A DNA stretch of 12,086 bases from CAZOSF01 sp964582415 (GTDB taxonomy: Bacteria > Bacteroidota > Bacteroidia > Flavobacteriales > Flavobacteriaceae), in NCBI GenBank assembly GCA_964582415.1, contig CAZOSF010000069.1, positions 1 to 12,086 on the forward strand, read 5' to 3'. A model generated the notes under the pieces. The model was not told the origin of the DNA and did not search any database. It worked only from the letters and a program-made list of their open reading frames with translations. The position numbers and the translations under genes are program-made. Shown here one piece after another: positions 1-6,802 of the stretch. The number at the start of each line of letters is the position of its first letter. Position 1 is the stretch's first letter.

Positions 1-563
1 TTGGGCATTTTCATCTTCATGGCCATGCGCTGGGTGCCATCATCCATAAAAGTCACCATGAAATTTTTCTTTAAGTCGTACACCACGATGGAATTGCCTT
101 GTGGATTCTCCATTTTATTGCCAAAATAAGGAGCATCGGGTTCCAGATAGTACTCAAAGGGAATTTCCTCTTTATCAGCGCTAATTTGATAGGACACAAC
201 ATAGGAGAACGTATAGCTGTCGGGAACGCCTTCCAAACCACCGCCGAACATTTGCATCATCTTTTCGGCTTTGGCCTTTTGCTCCTCCTCTGAAGGAGAA
301 TTTTTGTCGGACGAGTCTTGTTCGTTTTCTGAGGAAGATGGTTCGTTTGATTTTTGATCGTTTCCTTCTCCATTTTCTCCCGAAACGGTTTTATCAATAA
401 CTTCTTCCGTTTTATTCGAAACCTCCTCATCGGTCTTATTGAGAATCGTTCTTTCAACGGCATTCTCAGCCTTTTTCTTTAACTTCTTTAGAAATTGTGC
501 CTGGGAAGAAGGTGCCATTAATAAAGCACAAAAAATGAAAGTAATTAGATACTTGGTTTTCAT
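1..563 (-). CDS. Secreted DUF4412-like protein, 5' part only (runs off left edge)
   Basis: The reading frame starts at the ATG at 563 and stays open for 187 codons to the window edge, so the C-terminus is missing. Residues 1-22 form a signal peptide (basic MKTK, hydrophobic core, cleavage near SQA-Q), so the mature protein is exported, probably to the periplasm or outer envelope. Right after cleavage comes FLKKLKKKAENAVERTI, a basic amphipathic stretch that I associate with flavobacterial DUF4412 proteins. Residues 45-100 are a low-complexity linker rich in E, S, N, D and K. From about 115 the domain proper begins (SYTFSYVVSYQI, then FEYYLEPDAPYFG, IVVYDLKKNFMVTFMDD), with many methionines around 179-186. 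The function of this family is unknown. It lies 147 bp downstream of the DUF6095-like gene on the same strand and could be read from that transcript; no convincing promoter was seen in the gap. The family assignment is from memory of the pattern. Confidence 0.75.
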   Translation of the reverse strand, partial: MKTKYLITFIFCALLMAPSSQAQFLKKLKKKAENAVERTILNKTDEEVSNKTEEVIDKTVSGENGEGNDQKSNEPSSSENEQDSSDKNSPSEEEQKAKAEKMMQMFGGGLEGVPDSYTFSYVVSYQISADKEEIPFEYYLEPDAPYFGNKMENPQGNSIVVYDLKKNFMVTFMDDGTQRMAMKMKMP

Positions 564-710
564 GGTCGATTGTTTTAATATTTGATAATAAATGCGATTG
601 CAACCGACAAGGGGGGATGGAAAAAATCGTTTCTAACAATAGACGATGTTCTTCCTTGAAGGATGGTTATGTGAAAGTTACGAAAAAAAAATATTCACAA
701 AGAAAAAATT

Positions 711-944
711 CTAGTACAAAGATTTCATTATCAGCTTAATACCCCTTAGAAATATATAAATGGTAGCTCCCATAGAAATCAGTGCCAATGGTAGCGTCAA
801 GTACATGGGCAATACTTCCTTGTTCAAGAAGGTGAAGGTGAGCAAATAAGTAGTTATTACGATTAAAACCAAGGCGATTCCTAAAAGTTTCAATCCGCGT
901 ACCAATAGCTTCTTGTCGGTGTGTTTTTGATTGGGTTCGTTCAT
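711..944 (-). CDS. Small two-helix membrane protein, DUF6095-like
   Basis: This 77-residue protein has a short charged N-terminus (NEPNQKHTDKK), a motif LLVRGLKLLG, and two hydrophobic segments at about residues 15-40 and 47-66, ending with the basic tail RGIKLIMKSLY. It is therefore an inner-membrane protein with two helices and no signal peptide or catalytic motif. The pattern (K-LL-x-G-x-K at the first helix, G-x-x-x-IMK at the end) fits the DUF6095 family of Bacteroidota, whose role is not known. Its ATG at 944 overlaps the murQ stop codon as ATGA, which implies translational coupling and one transcript with murQ. A physical or functional link to MurQ is only inferred from this coupling. 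An overlapping 72-residue frame starting at 954 was judged to be a shadow because it lacks the membrane segments. Confidence 0.8.
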   Translation of the reverse strand: MNEPNQKHTDKKLLVRGLKLLGIALVLIVITTYLLTFTFLNKEVLPMYLTLPLALISMGATIYIFLRGIKLIMKSLY

Positions 945-1780
945 CGTACGGCATCTAGAGCAGCGCGTACACTGCCATGTTTTAATAATAAGTCTTCGGC
1001 ACTTTGCTGATCGATATCTAGCTCATGCATCAGCATGCGTGTGCCTCTATCCACCAGTTTATTATTGCTGAGTTGCATATCCACCATTTTATTGCCTTTT
1101 ATTCTACCCAGTTGAATCATGGCTGTAGTAGAGATCATATTCAGAACTAATTTCTGGGCCGTTCCTGCTTTCATTCGGGTACTGCCCGTAACAAACTCGG
1201 GTCCCACAACCACCACTACAGGATATTGAGCAGTTTTGGCCAAAGGACTATCTGCATTGCACGTAATACACCCTGTGGTAATGCCTTCCTTATTACAGGC
1301 TTCCAATGCGCCAATCACGTAGGGAGTGGTACCTGAAGCGGCAATTCCGATAACGACATCCTGAGGCCCTACCAAATAGTCCTTGAGGTCTTCCCATCCT
1401 TGGGTGGTGGAATCTTCCGCAAACTCTACCGCCTTTCGAATCGCACTATCCCCTCCAGCAATGAGCCCTATAACCAAATCATGGGGTACTCCGAAAGTAG
1501 GAGGACATTCACTGGCATCGACAATTCCCAAACGTCCACTGGTACCGGCACCCAAGTAAAACAACCTGCCACCCCCTTTCATTTTTGCTACTACTTGTTC
1601 TGCGAGGGCTTCGATCTGAGGTAAGGATTGCGCTACAGCAAGGGGTACTTTTTGGTCTTCCTGATTGATGTTTTTAAGTAGTTCACCAATTGACATTTGA
1701 TCCAAATTCTGGTGAAGGGAGTCCGATTCCGTAGTTTTATAAAAGCTCAATGGGAGATGTGTTTCCTCAAAAATAATCAT
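941..1780 (-). CDS. murQ: N-acetylmuramic acid 6-phosphate etherase
   Basis: MurQ is a cytoplasmic SIS-domain lyase that removes the D-lactyl ether from MurNAc-6-phosphate, giving GlcNAc-6-phosphate and D-lactate in cell-wall recycling. The whole family signature is visible: NQEDQKVPLAV (39-49), GGGRLFYLGAGTSGRLG (69-85), DASECPP (88-94), GLIAGG, AVEFAED (117-123), GIAASGTTPYVIGALE (145-160), and TGSTRMKAGTAQKLVLNM (198-215). By alignment with E. coli MurQ (Glu83 and Glu114), the catalytic residues should be Glu91 and Glu122; both are present. At 279 residues it is slightly shorter than the 298-residue E. coli enzyme, mainly at the C-terminus. The start is uncertain: ATG at 1780 is used here, but homologues as I recall them begin near SFYKTTE, and a TTG at 1750 would give that start. 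A perfect TAnnTTTG (-7 type) lies at 1824-1817 on this strand, inside the neighbouring gene, without a good -33 partner. Confidence 0.95.
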   Translation of the reverse strand: MIIFEETHLPLSFYKTTESDSLHQNLDQMSIGELLKNINQEDQKVPLAVAQSLPQIEALAEQVVAKMKGGGRLFYLGAGTSGRLGIVDASECPPTFGVPHDLVIGLIAGGDSAIRKAVEFAEDSTTQGWEDLKDYLVGPQDVVIGIAASGTTPYVIGALEACNKEGITTGCITCNADSPLAKTAQYPVVVVVGPEFVTGSTRMKAGTAQKLVLNMISTTAMIQLGRIKGNKMVDMQLSNNKLVDRGTRMLMHELDIDQQSAEDLLLKHGSVRAALDAVR

Positions 1781-1784
1781 AAAA

Positions 1785-1800
1785 CCTTATATTTATAAGG
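1785..1800. promoter_or_regulatory. Palindrome between divergent murQ and GH63 genes
   Basis: The 32-bp gap between the two divergent start codons holds a perfect inverted repeat: CCTTATA, two central T bases, TATAAGG. It places AAGG four bases upstream of the murQ ATG on the minus strand and AAGG twelve bases upstream of the GH63 ATG on the plus strand. It could therefore act as two mirror-image ribosome-binding sites, or as an operator that controls both genes, or both. On the plus strand it also contains TATATTTA (1788-1795), a near match to the Bacteroidota -7 element. The symmetry is seen directly; the role is inferred. Confidence 0.45.
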
Positions 1801-1812
1801 AATTCAACTAAA

Positions 1813-3120
1813 ATGCCAAACTTACTCGTCCAAGCAAAAACCGTTTTACAGAACAATTGGAAAGACGGTTTTACCATACCCTGTGAAGGGTTGTATCCCT
1901 TTCAATGGAACTGGGATTCCGGATTTATCGCCCTAGGATGGGCCCATTTCAATATGGAACATGCCCATCAAGAAATTCGTTCCTTACTTAAGGGGCAATG
2001 GAAAAACGGATTTCTTCCACATATAGTCTTTCATAATGATTCTGACTCCTATTTTCCTGGCCCGGAAGTGCATGCTGCGCATCTGAGTTCGTTCAGTCCT
2101 TCCACCAAAACTTCCGGTATTACACAGCCACCTATTTTGGGATTTGTTTTGGAGCGAATATTCGAACTCGATAACAATAAAGAACGAGCAAAGGCTTTCG
2201 TGGAGGAAGTTTTTGATGGGGTATATCACAACCACGACTACTTTTATCGAAATCGCGATCCACATAATGAAGGACTCGTCTATATATGTCATAACTGGGA
2301 AGCGGGAACCGATAACACCCCGGTGTGGGATTTTATTTGGGAAACTTTTGAGGTTCCCGAATATCAGTTTCAGCGCAGGGATACCGCCTTGATTGATGCA
2401 GCACATAGGCCTACGAATAAGGAATATCAATATTATATCCATCTGATTGAACTATTCAAACAATGGAACTACGACGATACATTGATTGCTGAAAATTCTC
2501 CTTTTTTAGTACAAGACCCCCTTTTCAACAGTATGCTCATAGCTTCTAATCAGAGCTTGATCCGATTGGGAAAAGAATTGGGCAGGGAGGAACAAGTTGC
2601 GCAGTTGGAAGCTTGGAATACCCAAGCTGTGGTGGCGATGCAAGAAAAATTATACCACAACGAACTGAAGGGGTATGTGTATTACGATCTTCGAAATGAA
2701 CGCTATTTACCCTATTTGTCATCCTCCAGTTTCACGCCATTATTTGCAAAGATTCCGGACCAAGCAACGGCAGAGGCCATGGTTGCACATTTTCAAGGGG
2801 GTAGATTTTCTGGTCCAAATGATGAAAACTATCTATGCGCCTCCTTTGATCCCTCTAGTCCATTTTTCAATCCGGAAAAGTATTGGAGAGGTCCTATTTG
2901 GATTAATCTGAATTGGTTAATTTATAAAGGGCTATTAAATTATGGGATGGTTGATTTGGCAGAACGCATCAAACAAGACACACTGTTTTTCATGAATAAA
3001 TATGGGTTTTACGAATACTTCGATCCTTCCAAAGAGAAACATAAAACCCTGGAAAAAGGCTATGGCGGGAATAATTTCTCTTGGAGTGCGGCCCTCACCA
3101 TCGATTTACTAACCGAATAA
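1813..3120 (+). CDS. GH63-type glycosyl-glycerate hydrolase (mannosylglycerate/glucosylglycerate hydrolase group)
   Basis: This 435-residue (alpha/alpha)6-barrel-type hydrolase has no signal peptide, so it acts in the cytoplasm. Diagnostic stretches are YPFQWNWDSGFIALG (28-42), LLKGQWKNGFLPHIVFHND (58-76), YFPGP (80-84), SGITQPP (101-107), WEAGTDNTPVWD (162-173), YWRGPIWINLNWL (357-369) and FYEYFDP (399-405) followed by FSWSAA (422-427). These match the compact GH63 enzymes that split mannosylglycerate or glucosylglycerate, with similar length (about 430-450 residues). In that family the acid is an aspartate and the base a glutamate; here Asp167 (in GTDN) and Glu401 (in YEYFDP) are the best candidates, by analogy. 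Products would be a hexose and D-glycerate. The assignment is strengthened by the symporter 8 bp downstream and the glycerate kinase after it. Alternatives are a GH37/GH63 trehalase-like or other alpha-glucosidase activity; which sugar is cleaved cannot be told from sequence. Confidence 0.85.
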   Translation: MPNLLVQAKTVLQNNWKDGFTIPCEGLYPFQWNWDSGFIALGWAHFNMEHAHQEIRSLLKGQWKNGFLPHIVFHNDSDSYFPGPEVHAAHLSSFSPSTKTSGITQPPILGFVLERIFELDNNKERAKAFVEEVFDGVYHNHDYFYRNRDPHNEGLVYICHNWEAGTDNTPVWDFIWETFEVPEYQFQRRDTALIDAAHRPTNKEYQYYIHLIELFKQWNYDDTLIAENSPFLVQDPLFNSMLIASNQSLIRLGKELGREEQVAQLEAWNTQAVVAMQEKLYHNELKGYVYYDLRNERYLPYLSSSSFTPLFAKIPDQATAEAMVAHFQGGRFSGPNDENYLCASFDPSSPFFNPEKYWRGPIWINLNWLIYKGLLNYGMVDLAERIKQDTLFFMNKYGFYEYFDPSKEKHKTLEKGYGGNNFSWSAALTIDLLTE

Positions 3121-3128
3121 ACAGCAGT

Positions 3129-4772
3129 ATGAATTGGATAGACTACGGAATCGTATTTCTCTATATGTTTTTCTTTTTGGGAATGGGCTTCTTTTTTAAA
3201 GATTCCAAAGATTCTAAAGATTACTTTCTCGGCGGAAGAAGTATGGGGTGGTTTCCCTTGAGCCTCTCGACCATGGCCACCCAGTTATCGGCCATTAGTT
3301 TTATTTCTGCCCCAGCTTTTGTTGGATTAAAACTGAACGGGGGAATGAAATGGCTCACTTTTGAATTTGCAGTGCCTTTGGCGATGATTGGAATTATGCT
3401 GCTAATTATTCCACCCTTATTTCGTTCGGGAGTAGTAAGTATCTATGAATTCGTAGAACGCAGGTTTTCGGTTTCTACCCGACTTATATTGAGTGTTGTC
3501 TTTCAAATAAGTCGTGCCCTCGGTACCGGGGTAATGGTGTACACCATTGCTTTGATTCTTCAATCGGTCCTTGACATCGATAGAACCTGGACCATCCTTA
3601 TCATTGGTATCATCACTGTAGTATATAGCTTCTTCGGGGGAATGAAAGCAGTGGTGTGGGGGGATGCCATACAGATGATTTTATTGTTTGGTGGACTCTT
3701 GGTATGCTTGTTCTATGGTTGGTACCTGGTGGATTCTGTTGGTGGCTTGGAAGGTGGTTTCCCATCGGAACGATTGGAAGTTATCGATTTTAATTGGGGA
3801 GTGGGTAAAGGTGAGGAGTATGGTTTTTGGCCCATGTTGATAGGCGGCTTTTTTCTCTATATGTCCTATTACGGCTGTGATCAAACCCAAGCCCAACGGA
3901 TGCTCTCTGCAAAAAATGAAAAAACGATCCGACAGTTATTATTGGCGAACGGACTCTTGCGTTTTCCCGTTGTATTGGTGTATTGTACCATGGGGCTACT
4001 AATCGGAGCTTTGGCCCTATCAGCACCCGAATTTATGGGAGAAATTGTAGCGGTTACACAACGACATTTTCCTGAGGAAGCTATAGGAGGTGGATTCAAA
4101 GCAGATTTGATGATCCCTGTTTTTATCACGCAATATTTGCCCCATGGGTTTATCGGACTTTTGATGGTTGCCATTCTTTCTGCTGCCATGTCTTCTTTGA
4201 GTTCTACGGTTAATTCTTTGTCGGCTGTTAGTGTAGAGGATTTCTTCAACCGAGGTGAAAAGAAACTAGAACCTAAGAGGTATATGTTTATTTCAAAAAT
4301 GGCCGTAATCTTTTGGGGGATAGTGGTATTAGCCTGTTCCTTCCTGTTTGGGGGGAATAAGAGTACGGTTATTGAAATTATCAATGCTATTGGCTCTGTC
4401 TTTTATGGTCCTGTACTGGTTACCTTTTTATTGGCATTCTTCTCAAAAAAGGTGAACCACATTGGTATGAATGCTGGAATTATCGTAGCCGTTGTTATCA
4501 ATTTGATATTTTCAAAAACCATTCAGGGTATCTTTAATATCGATCTAGGATTTGATATTTTTTGGATTTGGCTGAACTTCACAGGTGTCGTAATTTCCTT
4601 GGTCGTTGCTTATGTTGTATCCTTTACCACAAAGGCAAGACCAAAGGCCTCCGAAGGGTTTGAATTCAAAGTATTGAAAAAGGACATTTTTACGAAAGAA
4701 GTCTATATTTTGGTCGCTTTCTTTGTAGCTATTTTGATTTTCAGCTTTTTTATCCCACAGCTTTTTAGTTGA
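3129..4772 (+). CDS. Sodium/solute symporter (SSS family) of the glycosyl-glycerate operon
   Basis: This 547-residue inner-membrane protein has about 13-14 hydrophobic helices and belongs to the SSS (SLC5-like) family, which imports sugars, organic acids and similar solutes with Na+. Family marks are FLGGRSMGWFPLSLS (33-47) leading into helix 2 with ATQLSAISFISAPAF (50-64), FFGGMKAVVWGDAIQ (168-182), DQTQAQRMLSAKNEK (251-265), and SAAMSSLSSTVNSLS (351-365) before VEDFF, the serine-rich segment that supplies the Na+ site in this family. The start chosen is the ATG at 3129, eight bases after the GH63 stop; longer versions starting at 3081 lie within the GH63 gene and add no family sequence. No clear Shine-Dalgarno is seen. 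The position between a glycosyl-glycerate hydrolase and a glycerate kinase suggests that it carries the intact glycoside, but the substrate is inferred from context only. Confidence 0.92.
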   Translation: MNWIDYGIVFLYMFFFLGMGFFFKDSKDSKDYFLGGRSMGWFPLSLSTMATQLSAISFISAPAFVGLKLNGGMKWLTFEFAVPLAMIGIMLLIIPPLFRSGVVSIYEFVERRFSVSTRLILSVVFQISRALGTGVMVYTIALILQSVLDIDRTWTILIIGIITVVYSFFGGMKAVVWGDAIQMILLFGGLLVCLFYGWYLVDSVGGLEGGFPSERLEVIDFNWGVGKGEEYGFWPMLIGGFFLYMSYYGCDQTQAQRMLSAKNEKTIRQLLLANGLLRFPVVLVYCTMGLLIGALALSAPEFMGEIVAVTQRHFPEEAIGGGFKADLMIPVFITQYLPHGFIGLLMVAILSAAMSSLSSTVNSLSAVSVEDFFNRGEKKLEPKRYMFISKMAVIFWGIVVLACSFLFGGNKSTVIEIINAIGSVFYGPVLVTFLLAFFSKKVNHIGMNAGIIVAVVINLIFSKTIQGIFNIDLGFDIFWIWLNFTGVVISLVVAYVVSFTTKARPKASEGFEFKVLKKDIFTKEVYILVAFFVAILIFSFFIPQLFS

Positions 4773-5914
4773 TGAACGTACTCATAGCACCCGATAGTTT
4801 TAAGGATAGTCTTACCGCTGAAAAAGTGGCTGAGGCTATCGAAAGAGGCGTTTTGCATTGCAATCAAACTGCACAGTGCTACACACTCCTGGCCTCGGAT
4901 GGTGGTGAGGGTTTCTTGGCTTCGGTGGCGATGTATTTGGAGGAAGTGCATAAAGTACAAATTCCAACGACCGATCCATTAGGTAGGCCTATGGAAGGGT
5001 ATTTCTTGTGGGATCCCAATGAAGAGGCAGCCTATGTTGAATTGGCCATGGCTTCCGGTATTGAAAGGCTCACCGAATCCGAAAGGAATGTCATGGAGAC
5101 GACGACGTATGGCACCGGAATTTTGATCAAAGAGGCCATTGAACAAGGCGCAAAGAAAATCTATCTGGGCATCGGTGGAAGCGCCACCAATGATGGGGGA
5201 ATGGGAATCGCAGAAGCTTTGGGTTTTCGCTTTTTTGATGAAGAAGGCCATCAACTTGCGCCGAAAGGGAAAAATTTGAGCCGTGTTATTAAGATTGAAG
5301 CACCTTTCGAGGAGTATCCGGATGTTGCCTTTTACGCCGTCAACGATGTATTGAATCCTCTTTTCGGGCCTCAGGGAGCTGCTTACACCTATGCAAAGCA
5401 AAAGGGGGCTTCACCCGAGGAAATAAAGGAATTAGATCTCGGACTCCAGAATTTGCACCGCGTTGTCAAAAAATCGCTTGGGAAGGAGGAAGCCAGTACT
5501 CCGGGTTCTGGTGCGGCGGGTGGTACGGCCTATGGACTGAGATGTTTTTTAAATGCAGAGTACATCAGTGGTACCGAATTTATTTTGAAGTTGGCCCAAT
5601 TTGAGTCAATGGTTACGGAAAACAAAATCGATTTTATCGTTACGGGTGAAGGCAAAATCGATTTTCAAACAGCCTATGGCAAATTCGTTCATGGAATGAT
5701 TCAGGCCGCCAACAAACTATCCATTTCTGTTTTGGGAATTTGTGGAAAGTTGGAATTAGACGAACAGGGAATAAAAGATTTAGGATTACGAGCTGCCCGA
5801 CAAGTGTACGACCCATCACGTCCGGTTTCCTATAGTTTTGAGAATGCCGAACGTTTGGTTTCCGAGCGGATTGAAAATATGATTCGTGAGGAACTTCCGA
5901 ATCTTATTCAATAA
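4772..5914 (+). CDS. Glycerate kinase, type II (GlxK/GarK family)
   Basis: This 380-residue cytoplasmic enzyme phosphorylates D-glycerate with ATP; members of the GarK/GlxK family make 2-phosphoglycerate, which enters lower glycolysis. Family motifs are IAPDSFKDSL (5-14), SDGGEG (42-47), TTYGTG (111-116), YLGIGGSATNDGGMGIAEAL (131-150), NPLFGPQGAA (195-204), TPGSGAAGGTAYGL (243-256) and the TGEGKID motif (291-297). Length is normal for the family and no key motif is missing. The start is taken as the ATG at 4772, which shares one base with the symporter stop (TGATG), the usual sign of coupled translation; a TTG at 4769 would add one residue only. It is the last gene of the GH63-symporter-kinase operon and gives the clue to what the operon consumes: a compound that releases D-glycerate. 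Its 3' end overlaps the end of the opposite-strand DUF4249-type gene by 11 bp. Confidence 0.95.
   Translation: MNVLIAPDSFKDSLTAEKVAEAIERGVLHCNQTAQCYTLLASDGGEGFLASVAMYLEEVHKVQIPTTDPLGRPMEGYFLWDPNEEAAYVELAMASGIERLTESERNVMETTTYGTGILIKEAIEQGAKKIYLGIGGSATNDGGMGIAEALGFRFFDEEGHQLAPKGKNLSRVIKIEAPFEEYPDVAFYAVNDVLNPLFGPQGAAYTYAKQKGASPEEIKELDLGLQNLHRVVKKSLGKEEASTPGSGAAGGTAYGLRCFLNAEYISGTEFILKLAQFESMVTENKIDFIVTGEGKIDFQTAYGKFVHGMIQAANKLSISVLGICGKLELDEQGIKDLGLRAARQVYDPSRPVSYSFENAERLVSERIENMIREELPNLIQ
5904..5914. repeat. Palindromic convergent stop-codon overlap
   Basis: The 11 bp shared by the glycerate kinase and the DUF4249-type gene read TTATTCAATAA, a perfect inverted repeat around one central C. Each strand supplies its own TAA stop from the same palindrome (5912-5914 on plus, 5906-5904 on minus). 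There is no space for an intergenic terminator here, so transcripts of the two convergent operons probably overlap. Confidence 0.9.
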
Positions 5915-6800
5915 CAAGCGACTCCGAATATACTTCCGAAATGGAAAAATAGCCCAAAGGAAAGTTGTCAGGCTGTTCTACATTATCGAACTGATTTAGA
6001 TTATCAATACCGGTTACGTCGAAAATATTTCCCCGCACCGTTGCCACAGGGGTGTCAAATATCCCAATGTTTCCTTCGGTTTGCTGAAGAATCAGGTTCA
6101 TGTAATTATAAAATCGCAAATCGGCACCCAAAATACTTATGGTCACTTCATCCCCTGCTTCCAAATCTTCATCGTAGAAATAGGAAAAACTAAAAGGCTG
6201 CCCTTGGTAAAAGGTATCTTCTGAGGCGAAGAAATTTCCAAAGCCAAAATCGAAAACATAGAAATTATCTAAATCAGGGATATCGGTATAAGAAATGACA
6301 ACCTCCGTTTCATCTTCAAAAAGCGTATTGGTCCCTTGAACTAAAGAAGTTATAGCAGTTGAAGGTGCATATTTTGTTTTTGAAGCATACAATCGATCTT
6401 CATAATCTATGAACAACCAAAAGGTAGTTTCAGGGCCAATAACATCTGTTCTAATACGCTGATCGCTCGTAAAATCTGGATCGGGTACATAGACACCACT
6501 GCCCATCTCCAATTCGGTTAAATTGGAATAGGAGGGCGCCGTGATTTCCCCAAATTCGTTTTCAACCCCGTAAAGGATAAATATCGATTCTATATCGGAG
6601 ATGGGCAGTACATTATCAAAGAAGCCATTCGTTCGGGTCACTTTTATCGCAACGGGTACAAATTCCTGGCTTTCATCCACTCGAATGATACCATCCACCA
6701 CAATTCGAGAATCGGAATCCAGTAAATCCACTTCTACCACATCTTCACAAGAGAAGAGCAGGAAGGCAAAAACCATGGGTATTATTGTTCTGATTCGCAT
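5904..6800 (-). CDS. DUF4249-type lipoprotein, partner of the TonB-dependent receptor
   Basis: This 298-residue protein starts with a lipoprotein signal peptide (MRIRTIIPMVFAFLLFSC) whose lipobox ends at Cys18. The cysteine is followed by acidic residues (EDVVEVDLLD), in keeping with export to the outer membrane and possibly the cell surface in Bacteroidota. The body is rich in beta-forming and aromatic residues, for example RIVVDGIIRVDE (32-43), a feature I recognise from DUF4249 proteins, FWLFIDYEDRLYAS, and the late segment around LRFYNYMNLILQQTEGN, where DUF4249 members carry a conserved aromatic helix. The ATG at 6800 follows the receptor stop codon by two bases, so the two are co-transcribed. 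DUF4249 lipoproteins regularly pair with TonB-dependent receptors carrying an N-terminal carboxypeptidase-regulatory-like domain, and may work as a lid or ligand-binding subunit as SusD does for SusC; that is an analogy, and the ligand is unknown. Confidence 0.82.
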   Translation of the reverse strand: MRIRTIIPMVFAFLLFSCEDVVEVDLLDSDSRIVVDGIIRVDESQEFVPVAIKVTRTNGFFDNVLPISDIESIFILYGVENEFGEITAPSYSNLTELEMGSGVYVPDPDFTSDQRIRTDVIGPETTFWLFIDYEDRLYASKTKYAPSTAITSLVQGTNTLFEDETEVVISYTDIPDLDNFYVFDFGFGNFFASEDTFYQGQPFSFSYFYDEDLEAGDEVTISILGADLRFYNYMNLILQQTEGNIGIFDTPVATVRGNIFDVTGIDNLNQFDNVEQPDNFPLGYFSISEVYSESLVIE

Positions 6801-6802
6801 GC

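Noticed and set aside
99..463. Plus frame 99-293 and minus frame 257-463 at the left end
   Set aside because: Both overlap the DUF4412-like gene in other frames; the real frame has a good signal peptide and stays open to the edge.
660..715. Possible terminator after the DUF6095-like gene (TGTGAA with TTCACA and a T-run)
   Set aside because: The stem is short and AT-rich and the T-run lies within the loop and not after the stem, so it is not a convincing terminator.
1732..1739. TAGTTTTA as -7 element for the GH63 operon
   Set aside because: One mismatch at a fixed position and no TTG at proper spacing; left as unproven.
1984..2442. Minus-strand open frame of 152 codons inside the GH63 gene
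   Set aside because: It lies antisense to a gene with strong family motifs, shows no domain pattern, and has no promoter or partner of its own.
3081..3128. Symporter start at 3081
   Set aside because: It would overlap the last 40 bases of the GH63 gene and adds residues (MECGPHHRFTNRINSS) unlike any SSS N-terminus; the ATG at 3129 begins the first helix properly.
3881..4384. Minus-strand open frame of 167 codons inside the symporter gene
   Set aside because: Antisense shadow of helices in a clear SSS transporter; composition is that of a complement of membrane segments.
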